Positions 8,897 through 17,407 of a stretch of 64,000 nt of DNA are shown one piece after another. The translations under genes and the position numbers were made by a program. This DNA is from Alcaligenaceae bacterium SAGV5 (GTDB lineage: Bacteria; Pseudomonadota; Gammaproteobacteria; Burkholderiales; Burkholderiaceae_B). A model generated the notes under the pieces. It saw only the letters and a list, made by a program, of their open reading frames with translations. It searched no databases and had not been told where the DNA came from. The first letter of the stretch is position 1; every line of letters starts with the position of its first letter. Where the stretch lies: assembly GCA_009360345.1 (NCBI GenBank), contig SPDP01000002.1, positions 124,001 through 188,000 of the forward strand. The letters run 5' to 3'.

Positions 8897-10966
8897 TCAG
8901 GCGCCGGGGTTCTTGGTGGTGCCGCGATAGTCGATCGCCGTCGCGCCGACGTCGAGGCGGACCTTGTACTGGGTGCCGTCCACGGTGAAGCCGTTCTGCT
9001 GTTCGAGGAACGGCTCCTGGTTGCCGTCGAGGAAATCGACTTCGATCGCAGGGGCCACATCCGGCGCGGCGAACGTGTACCACGCGGTGCCAGTCAGGCG
9101 GGCGGTGTCCACGACATCGCCGAAAAGGCCCGCGACCTTGTTGGGTCGCTGGAGCTTGTTGGCGGTGTCCGGGTCGTACTGCGCCCCGTTGATCACGCGC
9201 GCGGTGCCGCCCAGGCCGATCGGGCCGAGCCAGATGGAAGGGCTGATATCCAGGAAATCATTGCCGCCGACGTCCTTCTGCTGGGCCATGGCAACGCGCG
9301 CGGCATCGAACGATTCGACGGACGGAGCTGCGCCGGTGAGCAGGTTGCCGTGTTCGGCGGAGTAAAGGGCGTGGCCGTCCTTCAGCAAGGGGTTCGATGC
9401 CAAGAGGGCGTAGACCAATGCTTCGACCGTTCGCTTCGCGGCACGCCCTTGGGCGGTAGCAAGCCCGATAAATGCACCCAGATCATCATTGATGATGGCA
9501 TGGCGGGTCAGGTTGATGATGTAGCCCTTGGTGCCGATGGAGACCTCGGCCTTTTCTCCATCGGGGATCGCCTTGGTCTTGAACTCGCCGGCCTCGCTCA
9601 GGTCGTCGAGGTTGCCCAGGCTGGCGATACGGTAGCGGTTGTGAGCTCGGAAATCCGACACGGACCCGATCGCGCAGAATCGACTCCAGGTGTCCGGAGT
9701 GATCTTCCACGCAGCCAGTAGCGCCTTGTGCATGGCGTTCTCCAGCAGCACGGGGAAGTCGCCCGTTGTCTGCGTGAACGCCATCGCGACGATGGACATC
9801 GGATCCAGTCCCACCATCTTGATACCGCGCCGCTCGAGCGAGGCTCGAGCGATATCGAGCATGCGATAGCCGCGATAGGGGTTCGCCGCAATAGGAGCGG
9901 CATCCTTCAGGTGGACGCCTGCACGGTGAAGCAGCGCTGCAACGACACCGCTGCGATACTTGTCGGTCTCGTCCTCGAGGGTTTCAACCTGGGCGCCCAC
10001 GGGCTGGCTGCTTTGGCCCAGATGTTGCAGGAGCTGCTCCCGCGCCGCAGCGGCGCTGACCGCGACGTTGTCCTCGCAGGTTCGCAGTAGATCCGCGACA
10101 CCGGCGGCAGCCATGAAGGGGGCGAATGCCGCGCGAACATCCACACGGCGTTGCGTCTCCGCTTCCAGCGTCACCCGGCGAATGTCCGCTTCGGCGGCGG
10201 GAACAGGAGCGGGCGCCGGGTTGGCGGCGGGCGCGGGGGCGGGATTGGCAGGCGTACGCGCCGCCGGGTTGGCTTGAGGCATGGAAACGTCCTTGAGGAA
10301 TGCGGCGGCGGCCGCGGGTATGGAAGAAAATCGGGATATGTCCAGCGAGGCCGTGACGGGAACCGCCTCCGTGCTGATGTCGGCCAGTCCCATGGCCACG
10401 GCTTCCTCGGCGGTGTACCAGTGATCCGCGCCGTCGGTGAGCAACGCCAGCATCTCTGCCTTGGGCTTGCCGGTCTTGGCGGCGTAGCTGGTCGACATGG
10501 CATCCGCCCAGACATCGAGCATGTCGGCGACCCGGCGCAGTTCGTTGCTGTTGCCAGCGGCCATCATGCTTGGCCCATGGATCATCATCAGCGTGTTGGA
10601 GGGCATTTCGACGGTGTCGCCTGCCATGGCGATCAAGCTCGCAACGCTGCAGGCCCAGCTGTCGATGGCGACGTGAATGGTTGCCGGATGCCGCTTCAGA
10701 GCGTTGTAGATGGCGATGCCATCCGGGCACGAACCGCCAATGCTGCTGATTCGCACCACCAGGGTCTGGACATCGAGTTGCTCTATCTCCCGGCGAAAAT
10801 CGTTTGCGCTGACCGATTCGCTGTACCAGGAGTCACCGATCTCGCCGTAGATATAGACCTCGCCCACGGAGCCTGCGGCGGCCGTGCCAGCCGCGAGCCC
10901 GAGGACCGCAGCAGCGATCGCGGTCTTCCGTCGAATGCTGTACCAGATGGAGTTTTTCTTGGACAT
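8897..10966 (-). CDS. ClpP-like prohead protease fused to Mu gpT-like major capsid protein
   Basis: 689 residues from ATG 10966. Residues about 30-230 are a ClpP-like serine protease: SSIGGSCPDGIAIYNAL, then the nucleophile segment DSWACSVASLIAMAGD, and MMIHGPS with the catalytic His. A Pro/Ala-rich linker (about 245-275) joins it to a Mu gpT-like major capsid region filling the C-terminal half (HKALLAAWKITPDTW; GTKGYIINLTRHAIINDDLG). Such fusions process themselves during prohead maturation. A hydrophobic Ala-rich run just after the N-terminus (TAIAAAVLGLAAGTAAAG) is unusual. A GTG start at 11026, inside the hairpin repeat, is judged unlikely. Confidence 0.92.
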   Translation of the reverse strand: MSKKNSIWYSIRRKTAIAAAVLGLAAGTAAAGSVGEVYIYGEIGDSWYSESVSANDFRREIEQLDVQTLVVRISSIGGSCPDGIAIYNALKRHPATIHVAIDSWACSVASLIAMAGDTVEMPSNTLMMIHGPSMMAAGNSNELRRVADMLDVWADAMSTSYAAKTGKPKAEMLALLTDGADHWYTAEEAVAMGLADISTEAVPVTASLDISRFSSIPAAAAAFLKDVSMPQANPAARTPANPAPAPAANPAPAPVPAAEADIRRVTLEAETQRRVDVRAAFAPFMAAAGVADLLRTCEDNVAVSAAAAREQLLQHLGQSSQPVGAQVETLEDETDKYRSGVVAALLHRAGVHLKDAAPIAANPYRGYRMLDIARASLERRGIKMVGLDPMSIVAMAFTQTTGDFPVLLENAMHKALLAAWKITPDTWSRFCAIGSVSDFRAHNRYRIASLGNLDDLSEAGEFKTKAIPDGEKAEVSIGTKGYIINLTRHAIINDDLGAFIGLATAQGRAAKRTVEALVYALLASNPLLKDGHALYSAEHGNLLTGAAPSVESFDAARVAMAQQKDVGGNDFLDISPSIWLGPIGLGGTARVINGAQYDPDTANKLQRPNKVAGLFGDVVDTARLTGTAWYTFAAPDVAPAIEVDFLDGNQEPFLEQQNGFTVDGTQYKVRLDVGATAIDYRGTTKNPGA

Positions 10967-11002
10967 CGCGGGGCTCGCGCTAGGCTGAAGTGATCGTGCA
11001 AT

Positions 11003-11053
11003 CAGTCTGCCCAAAAGCCATTCCACTTTTTAGGCAAAAAAGTGGAATATTTT
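11003..11053 (-). repeat. 51-bp direct repeat copy A with internal hairpin
   Basis: Identical over 51 bases to 12932-12982. It contains a perfect 12-bp stem (ATTCCACTTTTT / AAAAAGTGGAAT) around a short loop. It begins about 13 bases after the portal stop codon and ends 36 bases before the capsid gene start, so it lies in the portal-capsid junction of the transcript. Confidence 0.95.
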
Positions 11054-11066
11054 CTGGGCGTCGTTT

Positions 11067-12692
11067 TTACCCATGGTTTCGTGCCGCGCGCCGAGAGGCG
11101 CGATAGGCGGCGCGGGCCGACCAGCGCGCGCGCATGCTTCGCCGGTCTGCCTTTGTCGCGCCGTCGTCATCCTCATCGTCGTCATCGGCTGCAGGAGAAG
11201 GAATGCCGGCGGCGAGTTGGCCGACCTTGGTATGCCAGGCGTCGGAGGTGAGGACGAGATTCTTCTCGCGGGCCTTGGTCCGCCACGAGACCAGTTGATC
11301 GAGCACGTCCAGCGGGTTGACCCCTCGCTTGCGCATGACCTCGACTTCCGAGGCGAACCCGCACTGGACCAGCATTTGCCACGCCTGGGCTTCCTTCATC
11401 GGGTCGATCCATGGCATAGACTGGCCGACGAACAGGCAATCATGCGCCAGGGCGCGATCGACGTCCTTCGGCATCGGCGCCACGCCCGAAAGATCGCAGG
11501 TGTTCACGAAGGCTTCCCATACCGGCTGCAGCCATTGCCCCACGAACTCGTCGGTCAGGACCGCGTAGTTCACCCACTGCTCGACGAGTTCTTGCCGTTG
11601 GCCGCTGTAGGTTCCGTCGTAGTCCCGCGCCGCGCTGGAGTAGCTGACGCCGGCGCCGGCAGCCGCGGCGCGGAGCTGACCCTGGCGCCAGGTATAAATG
11701 TTGGGATTGGGGCGCTTGGTGTCGATCAGGCCGATTTCTTCTCCGGCCCCCAAGCCATCGATGATGGTGCCTGGGTCGAAGGCGATGTCGCGCTGGATGG
11801 GTTGGCCTCGATCATCCGTCTGGACCGATTCGGGGTTGTAGAGTTGGGGATCGCCTTTACGGACATATGCCGTGAGGCGGGCCGCCAGCTTCGCGGCAAT
11901 CCGCTCCGATTCCTCGAGATCCTTGACGTCTTCCAGGCGATTGATGATGCTGGCCATACCGGACACGCCCCGCAACTGGCCGATCCGATCCAGGTCCGCC
12001 AGCTGCAGAATCCTGTCGCCAGGAATCCTCTTCGCTTCCGTACCCCGGACCAGGAAGTTGTTGTCGCCCGGGAAGGTCTTGTATACGTACACGCCGGTGA
12101 TCTGGCCCCATGCATTCCGCTGTATCCCCTGGCGGATGTTGAGCGACGGATCGTCATAGTCCATCGGCACCATGTCCGCCTCGAACAGCTCAAGCGCAAA
12201 GGGAAGCGGCGTGCGGAAAGTCAGGTTGGGAACTCGGCCGATCAGCAGCTGGGTCCAGGCCTCCCCATCGCGAAACCAGGCCTGCGCCATCAGGCGCTGC
12301 GATTTCGAGAAGTGGTGCCGATGGGTCACCTCCGGGAACCGCGCCCACTGGCGCAACATGCTGCGCAGGACGTTCGCGTATTCCTCGTGAATGGTGCCGT
12401 CGCGGCGGCGGGGTTGCGGCTCGATACCAATGCCATTGGGACCGATCACGTTGTTGACCATGGTCCGGATGATGCCGCGCGCGATGTCGTGGTTGCGCTC
12501 CAGATATCGCATCTGGTCGCGGATCGCCAAGGCGCCGCGTTGCACCAGCTGATCTGGAGCCACGCGATCGCGCCGAAATTTGCGCTGTTTGGACGGTTCG
12601 GCCGCTTCGTACGTTGCCTCGGGCGGCTTCTTGCCTTCGGCTCGCGCTTTGCCGCTGCTCTTCGCGCTGCGCTTCTTTTGGTCCTTGGCCAT
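11067..12692 (-). CDS. Phage portal protein, lambda gpB family
   Basis: 541 residues. Family landmarks: an N-terminal basic segment, RYLERNHDIARGIIRTMVNN near residue 62, NRLEDVKDLEESERIAAKLA in the middle, and GVSYSSAARDYDGTYSGQR near 350, which is typical of lambda-type portals. The tail is acidic then Arg-rich (DDDDEDDDGATKADRR). The protein forms the dodecameric ring through which DNA enters the head. It lies between gpW and capsid genes and is followed by hairpin repeat copy A. Confidence 0.94.
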   Translation of the reverse strand: MAKDQKKRSAKSSGKARAEGKKPPEATYEAAEPSKQRKFRRDRVAPDQLVQRGALAIRDQMRYLERNHDIARGIIRTMVNNVIGPNGIGIEPQPRRRDGTIHEEYANVLRSMLRQWARFPEVTHRHHFSKSQRLMAQAWFRDGEAWTQLLIGRVPNLTFRTPLPFALELFEADMVPMDYDDPSLNIRQGIQRNAWGQITGVYVYKTFPGDNNFLVRGTEAKRIPGDRILQLADLDRIGQLRGVSGMASIINRLEDVKDLEESERIAAKLAARLTAYVRKGDPQLYNPESVQTDDRGQPIQRDIAFDPGTIIDGLGAGEEIGLIDTKRPNPNIYTWRQGQLRAAAAGAGVSYSSAARDYDGTYSGQRQELVEQWVNYAVLTDEFVGQWLQPVWEAFVNTCDLSGVAPMPKDVDRALAHDCLFVGQSMPWIDPMKEAQAWQMLVQCGFASEVEVMRKRGVNPLDVLDQLVSWRTKAREKNLVLTSDAWHTKVGQLAAGIPSPAADDDDEDDDGATKADRRSMRARWSARAAYRASRRAARNHG

Positions 12693-12697
12693 TCCGC

Positions 12698-12925
12698 CTA
12701 CCTATCCAGCCGGCCGGTCAGGAACGTCAACCCGCCCAGCGAAGGAAGGGCGGCGGCAGCGGCGCGCTCTGCGTTGGCCCGACCTTCCCATTCTTTGCGG
12801 CCGAGGCGGATCTCGGGGAGATCCTCCATGCGGAGTGATCGATCCCCGATCCGGGCTTCCTTCCCCTCGAGAATGGCCTGCTCGGCGGCCAGATACTTTG
12901 CGAGCATGTCGGTGGCGGTACTCAT
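12698..12925 (-). CDS. gpW-like head-tail joining protein
   Basis: 75 residues from ATG 12925 (MSTATDMLAKYLAAEQAIL). The pattern of a helical first half, a short basic strand pair (GKEARIGDRSLRM) and a final helix region, with length near 70, is that of gpW, which plugs the portal after packaging. It directly precedes the portal gene, as in lambda. A GTG start at 12955 would lie inside repeat copy B. Confidence 0.82.
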   Translation of the reverse strand: MSTATDMLAKYLAAEQAILEGKEARIGDRSLRMEDLPEIRLGRKEWEGRANAERAAAAALPSLGGLTFLTGRLDR

Positions 12926-12931
12926 GCGCAC

Positions 12932-12982
12932 CAGTCTGCCCAAAAGCCATTCCACTTTTTAGGCAAAAAAGTGGAATATTTT
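12932..12982 (-). repeat. 51-bp direct repeat copy B with internal hairpin
   Basis: Second identical copy, 1929 bases from copy A. It lies between the Mor-like gene stop (12995) and the gpW start (12925), so the 7-base spacer to the gene start places the hairpin where it could influence gpW translation or transcript processing. Confidence 0.95.
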
Positions 12983-12994
12983 TCAGGTCATCGG

Positions 12995-13327
12995 TCAGGG
13001 AGGCGGGCACCGGCGGCGCTTCAGTATCTTGTACAGGGTGCTCTGGCTGATCCCGAATCGGCGGCAGATCTCGGCCCTATTCGTGCCGTCGAAGGCCTGC
13101 AGGATCGCCGCGTTTCGCTGTTCCTTTCTCAGGACAGGCACGTATAGCCGGTCGCCGCCGTAACGCGCGCTCAATCCGGCGATCACCGCAGCAGCTATCT
13201 CCCCGGCCTGGGTCTCGTGCAGGCCGGTCCGCTCGCGTACGATTGCTGTCACCTCGTACTGCAGGGTGAGCGATGCATCGTCCTCGGTCGCCGAGATGGA
13301 GGGCTTGGTCACAGGCGGCTGTTCCAT
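12995..13327 (-). CDS. Mor-like transcriptional activator family protein
   Basis: 110 residues from ATG 13327, overlapping the 3' end of the terminase gene by 19 bases. The middle has a GGDRLYVPVLRK strand region and the C-terminus a helix-turn-helix (TNRAEICRRFGISQSTLYKI), matching the Mor/C activator layout of Mu-like phages and related unknowns. Mor activates the Mu middle promoter. Here it sits inside the packaging/head cluster, so it may control head or tail gene expression. Confidence 0.75.
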   Translation of the reverse strand: MEQPPVTKPSISATEDDASLTLQYEVTAIVRERTGLHETQAGEIAAAVIAGLSARYGGDRLYVPVLRKEQRNAAILQAFDGTNRAEICRRFGISQSTLYKILKRRRCPPP

Positions 13328-15390
13328 GAGTTGCTCCCGAGGCCGCGCCCGGACGACGCGGGGCGCGGTGCTGCCGGTTTGGGTATTGGTGCCGATGAGG
13401 GGTCTGCTGGCGACGAGGCAACTCGCGGTGGTACCGCCGGCGCAGGCGGGGTGGGAGCGACAGTTTGGGCCAGCACGGCAGGAGCGACCGGGGCGGCGAA
13501 AAGGTCGCCGACGCGCGGCTGCACGGCTTCTTCGAGACGCTTCCACATTGCATCCGTGAACCGATGTAAGTCGCGCATTTGGGCGCAAAACAAGGCATAC
13601 ACCGTCGTATCGAGCACCTCATTGCGGGTGTGCGAGCTCGGTTTCACCCACCTGTACTTGTCACCGTAGGCCGTCTTCTGCAAGACGCGCCCTTCGGCCG
13701 TCAGCTGCGCATAGAACTCGTCGGGCAGGTCTTTCGAGAAATGCACACATCCTGGCCCTGGCCGGTCGATACCAAGCCGTCCGTGCAGCAAGTCCTTCGC
13801 CGTATCGGTGCCGACGTGCCACAGTTTCACGCCGCTCTTGATAATCCGGCCGTTCCAGTTCACATCCATCATCTTGGACCGGCCCTTGATGGGCTCGCCG
13901 TCCTTTGTTGCGCCGGCCACGGCATAGATCCGGCGCCCGGTACGCTGGCGGCAAAAGTTGTAAGCCGGATGCGTGAAGTGCCCGCGCGTGTCCACCGCCG
14001 CGGATTCAATGCCCAGCACTGCCGTGCCAGCAGCATGAGGAAAGCGCGTCAGCAGATAAGTGTCCAGCTTCTTCCAATCCTCATCGAGAGCGGGATTGGC
14101 CGTGATCACCATGTAGTCGACCACCCACATTTCCTCGCCACGCCCAAACGCCCAGACCGTGACCTCGAAGCGGTTGTCCTGCACGTCCACGCCGGCCAGC
14201 AGCACGAGCCCGCCCAACGGCACAGTGCGCAACGGGTATGGCTCGGCCCGATTCTTTAATTCCGACTCATCGGTCTTCTCGAGCTGTTCCTCGAACGACT
14301 CGCCCCGCGTCGTATTCGTGAACGTCTTGAGTTCTGAGTTATCGCCGCCCTTCAGCTTCGCGTGCGCCGACTGGCATTCCCTCACCAGCGCCGGCCAGGT
14401 CGCCTGCGGGCTGTAGATCGTCCAGACGAAGAAAGCGACATGCTTCGGCTTCGGCACTACGGCGCCAACGCCGTCGCGAAACACAAAGTCATCGTCGATC
14501 CACGTGCCGTCATCTGCGATCCACCGGCCACGTGTCCAGACCTGCAGGTACTCGGCCTGGTTGAAATGCACCCCGCACGCTTCGCACTGGTATGCCGCCG
14601 TCTCGGGGTCATCGTCGCGCCACTTCATGCCATAGGCCGTCTTCCGCGACCCCCAGCGTAGATGCTGTTCGTGATCGCAATGCGGGCACGGTACGAAGAA
14701 GCGGAATACCAGGTCGGCCTCCCCTTCTCGCGCTTCGATCTGGCTCAACCCCTTGGTTTTCGGCGTGGAGCCCAAGATGTGCTTCGGGAAGGTCGCCCCC
14801 TCGAGGCGCTTTTTCGACAGCGTGACCGCGCTGCCTTCCTTCTCGATATCGAGATCGAAGCCGTCGAGCTCGTCGACGTACGCAACGTCGACGGTCAACC
14901 GCCGGAAGTTCTTGCCAGCTTTGCCACCGCGCAAGTGCAGAACGGCGCCGAGGAATTTCTTGGCCCGCAGGGTGTTTCCCTTCGATCGCTTCCCGTAGCT
15001 CGGGAACGCGGCGCGGACGCGCTTAACATCACGCAGCATCGGTTCGAGCTCGGTCTTGCAGAAGTCATCCGAGTCATCGTCGGTGGGCTGCCAGATCGCC
15101 TGGTTGCGGCGCTTGTGCTGGGCGAAGTATCCGATCGCCGCGAGGATCATCTTGGTGTAGCCGACGCGGGCCGACTTCCGAATCGACACCTCTTCGATCT
15201 CGTCGTCGGACATCGCATCCATCATGGCCGGCTGGAACGGGTAGGCGTTCCAGTCTCCCTCGACGTACGAGGACTCTTCGGACAGGTAGAAGTTCTCCTT
15301 GGCCCACTGAGACAGCCGCAGCTGCTCAGGTGCCTCGAGTGACTTCAGGCCCGTCCGGATCGCCTTCCGTATCGGCTCCATCCATTGCAT
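13309..15390 (-). CDS. Terminase large subunit, lambda gpA family
   Basis: 693 residues. The N-terminal ATPase shows the deviant Walker A of gpA (RKSARVGYTK, residues 71-80) and Walker B YVDE at 171-174. Cys pairs (PCPHC; CEAC) near 230-270 resemble the family's metal site. The C-terminal half is the nuclease (GVDVQDNRFEV; GIESAAVDTRG). A Pro/Ala-rich tail follows. The enzyme cuts concatemers and drives DNA into proheads with the small subunit. It starts 65 bases inside the small subunit gene; ATG 15381 is an alternative start. Confidence 0.95.
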   Translation of the reverse strand: MQWMEPIRKAIRTGLKSLEAPEQLRLSQWAKENFYLSEESSYVEGDWNAYPFQPAMMDAMSDDEIEEVSIRKSARVGYTKMILAAIGYFAQHKRRNQAIWQPTDDDSDDFCKTELEPMLRDVKRVRAAFPSYGKRSKGNTLRAKKFLGAVLHLRGGKAGKNFRRLTVDVAYVDELDGFDLDIEKEGSAVTLSKKRLEGATFPKHILGSTPKTKGLSQIEAREGEADLVFRFFVPCPHCDHEQHLRWGSRKTAYGMKWRDDDPETAAYQCEACGVHFNQAEYLQVWTRGRWIADDGTWIDDDFVFRDGVGAVVPKPKHVAFFVWTIYSPQATWPALVRECQSAHAKLKGGDNSELKTFTNTTRGESFEEQLEKTDESELKNRAEPYPLRTVPLGGLVLLAGVDVQDNRFEVTVWAFGRGEEMWVVDYMVITANPALDEDWKKLDTYLLTRFPHAAGTAVLGIESAAVDTRGHFTHPAYNFCRQRTGRRIYAVAGATKDGEPIKGRSKMMDVNWNGRIIKSGVKLWHVGTDTAKDLLHGRLGIDRPGPGCVHFSKDLPDEFYAQLTAEGRVLQKTAYGDKYRWVKPSSHTRNEVLDTTVYALFCAQMRDLHRFTDAMWKRLEEAVQPRVGDLFAAPVAPAVLAQTVAPTPPAPAVPPRVASSPADPSSAPIPKPAAPRPASSGRGLGSNSWNSRL

Positions 15391-15859
15391 CCAGTTCGTC
15401 CCAATTCAGTTCTACCGCGGCAGCTATGTTTCGCGCGCGAGTTATCTCCGCCTCCACGAAATCCAGGTCCGCCTTTGTCATGCCCGTGGTGCGCCGCTTG
15501 AGCTGCACCGGTATCGTGTCCAAGATGCCGGCCACCTTCCGGCCTACCGACGCGAGGACCTGCGATAGGAGCACCACCGGGGCCAACTCCTGCCGCGACA
15601 CCGCGTTCTCCATCGCCACGCGATCGGCCTGCTCCCGCGCCAGCCGCGCTCGCTCTTGGATGAGGTCGAACTTTCCCTCTGACTGCCGGCCCGCAGCCTG
15701 TTCCCGCAGATGGTCGCAGTAGGCCTTCAACCACACCGACGCGCTGGCACCTGGCAGCAGCACGCCCTTCGCCTGCATGGCGCTGATCGCCTGCTGCGAC
15801 ACGCCGACCAGAGAGGCGAACTTCTCTTGCGTAAGTGGTTGATTCAATTCAAGAATCAC
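15326..15859 (-). CDS. Terminase small subunit, Nu1-like
   Basis: 177 residues. The N-terminal 55 residues form a winged helix-turn-helix (TQEKFASLVGVSQQAISAM) like lambda Nu1, followed by a long helical region (IQERARLAREQADRVAMEN). It recognises the packaging site and pairs with the large subunit encoded just downstream. Confidence 0.88.
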   Translation of the reverse strand: MILELNQPLTQEKFASLVGVSQQAISAMQAKGVLLPGASASVWLKAYCDHLREQAAGRQSEGKFDLIQERARLAREQADRVAMENAVSRQELAPVVLLSQVLASVGRKVAGILDTIPVQLKRRTTGMTKADLDFVEAEITRARNIAAAVELNWDELDAMDGADTEGDPDGPEVTRGT

Positions 15860-16030
15860 CTCACAACCCCCCTAGAGAAATCTCGCAAGTAGCGCGCGAT
15901 GGGGGTCCGAATTACCCTTGAGGGGGGCTTTCCGGAAGGACCCGTGAAAACCTGCCGGGCCGAGGCACCGGCCGGGCTGGCCGCCCCTCCGGCCGAGGCG
16001 GCGAGCCCAGCCGCAGCCAGGCGCGGCTGA

Positions 16031-16846
16031 TCAACTGCCCATGGCATCACGCAGGCTCTCCCTGAAGACGGCTTCAAAGCGGGCGGCGGCAATGCGCGTG
16101 GCAACGCCGTAGAAGTCGAACCGGCGGCGATACGCGGCGCGCCGGACAAACAGCATGACCGGCTTGATGGCCGAGCCCCATGCACCGAACGAGGTGCGTT
16201 GCCAGATGCCGGCCGGCAAGTGCTGCATGCGGCCGTGCTTCCAAGAGCCATCGCCAGAGCGCATTCCCTTGCCATACGAGACGAAGTAGACGACGCCGCG
16301 CACCCCGCGCTTGGCGTTGCCTTTGGCGATCGCCGCCTTCCTGCGAGCCGTCATGTTGCCCTTGTAGCCGGCCGTGGCTTCGGCGGCCTGGAAGTAGGAC
16401 AGCAGCAAGCGGATCTGGCTGGCGGCCATGTTGCCGAAGGCGTCCAGCTGCGCGGCGTCGCCCGGTATCGCGTACCAGTCCTTGGGAAGGACGCCCCGCG
16501 ATTGCAGCGCGCGCTCGAACCGCTTGCCATTGCGGCCGCCGCCTTCCACCTGGGGCAACAGGTATTTCGTCGCCGGCGTGCCCTTGCTGGTGTCATCCTT
16601 GAGCCACACGCGGGCAACGAGATTCTGCTTCGTCGCGGGCCGCACGTAGAGCGAGTTGAGGGTGTAGGAGGTCGGACGGTCGAACTTTCTCGCCATTTCG
16701 GCACGCTCTGCGACTTTGATCTCGCCAGCGACACGGGTCAGGGCCCGAGCCGTCGCGAAGGGCAGGTGCTGGCGGGCGGCCTGGGCTGTTTCGGCCATGA
16801 TGCGGTCGATGTTGGACCGCAGTCCGATGCTGCTGATGTCGGCCAT
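16031..16846 (-). CDS. Conserved phage protein, possibly minor tail protein Z-like
   Basis: 271 residues; its ATG overlaps the stop of the preceding small gene (TAATG). The N-terminal half (ATARALTRVAGEIKVAERAE; TLNSLYVRPATKQNL; KYLLPQVEGGGRNGKRFERA) resembles phage proteins related to minor tail protein Z, but the position before the terminase is not the usual Z slot. The function is not established. Confidence 0.5.
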   Translation of the reverse strand: MADISSIGLRSNIDRIMAETAQAARQHLPFATARALTRVAGEIKVAERAEMARKFDRPTSYTLNSLYVRPATKQNLVARVWLKDDTSKGTPATKYLLPQVEGGGRNGKRFERALQSRGVLPKDWYAIPGDAAQLDAFGNMAASQIRLLLSYFQAAEATAGYKGNMTARRKAAIAKGNAKRGVRGVVYFVSYGKGMRSGDGSWKHGRMQHLPAGIWQRTSFGAWGSAIKPVMLFVRRAAYRRRFDFYGVATRIAAARFEAVFRESLRDAMGS

Positions 16847-17070
16847 TACTTGTTCCTCCTGATGGACTCGAGGACGAGATCCTTTCCACTGACCCGTTCC
16901 CGGGGCTCGAGAGGCGTCCCGACCTCGTGGCCGTTCTCGACGGCGTGGAAGACCGGCTTGCCGTTGATGCCAGCCAGGATCTGGGCGTCAATGTGTTCCC
17001 GGCCAAAGACGTGCCGCAGCTCGTCGATGAAGGCCGTGACCTGCGGCATGGACTGACGAAGGGATGTCAT
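16846..17070 (-). CDS. Small phage protein of unknown function
   Basis: 74 residues from ATG 17070, preceded by a strong Shine-Dalgarno sequence (AGGAGGT). No family recognised. Its operator-like upstream gap and the coupling to the next gene suggest that it opens the late leftward unit. Confidence 0.7.
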   Translation of the reverse strand: MTSLRQSMPQVTAFIDELRHVFGREHIDAQILAGINGKPVFHAVENGHEVGTPLEPRERVSGKDLVLESIRRNK

Positions 17071-17407
17071 TTGTCCTACCTCCTGAAGGTTGGACACAAG
17101 GTTGGACGGCCGGAAAGCCGCATGAATTCTTGTTCTGTCCAACCTCCTAACCTGTCTACCCCGATTTCCGATTCTGGAAGCGGAATGATGGTGTATGCGT
17201 GTACGCACGTATGTGCGCACGCGCCCGGGCATACGCGGAAAATTCGGTTGGACAGGTTGGGAGGTTGGACAAACCCAATGTTTGTGCGGGTCTTGAGGCG
17301 TCCAACCTTCGGCCCGGCCTTTTCGGGTTGGACTGAATCCACCAACGCGGATCCATCGCCCCCATCTCTGGACGTGACCAAAGGACGCCACCTGGCGACC
17401 GTTACGG
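17071..17407. repeat. Noncoding iteron cluster beside the primase gene (origin candidate)
   Basis: This 337-base gap holds seven exact copies of GGTTGGAC: forward at 17088, 17100, 17246, 17263 and 17326, inverted at 17137 and 17300; GGTTGGGA at 17255 is a near match. Two forward/inverted pairs (17100/17137 and 17263/17300) have the same 37-base spacing. No credible gene fits here. Short repeated sites next to a replication gene suggest initiator or regulator binding, either at an origin or at the late promoter. Confidence 0.85.
17191..17224. other. 34-base perfect alternating purine-pyrimidine tract
   Basis: Every base alternates R-Y over 34 positions (GTGTATGCGTGTACGCACGT and onward), in the middle of the iteron cluster between its two halves. 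Such tracts can adopt Z-DNA under supercoiling and unwind easily. Confidence 0.9.

Noticed and set aside
10967..11026. N-terminal extension of the capsid fusion from GTG in repeat A
   Set aside because: The same extension (MEWLLGRL) appears before gpW only because the repeat is identical; the ATG at 10966 is the better start.
17088..17333. Possible CRISPR array
   Set aside because: Repeats are only 8 bases, irregularly spaced and in both orientations, and no cas genes are near.
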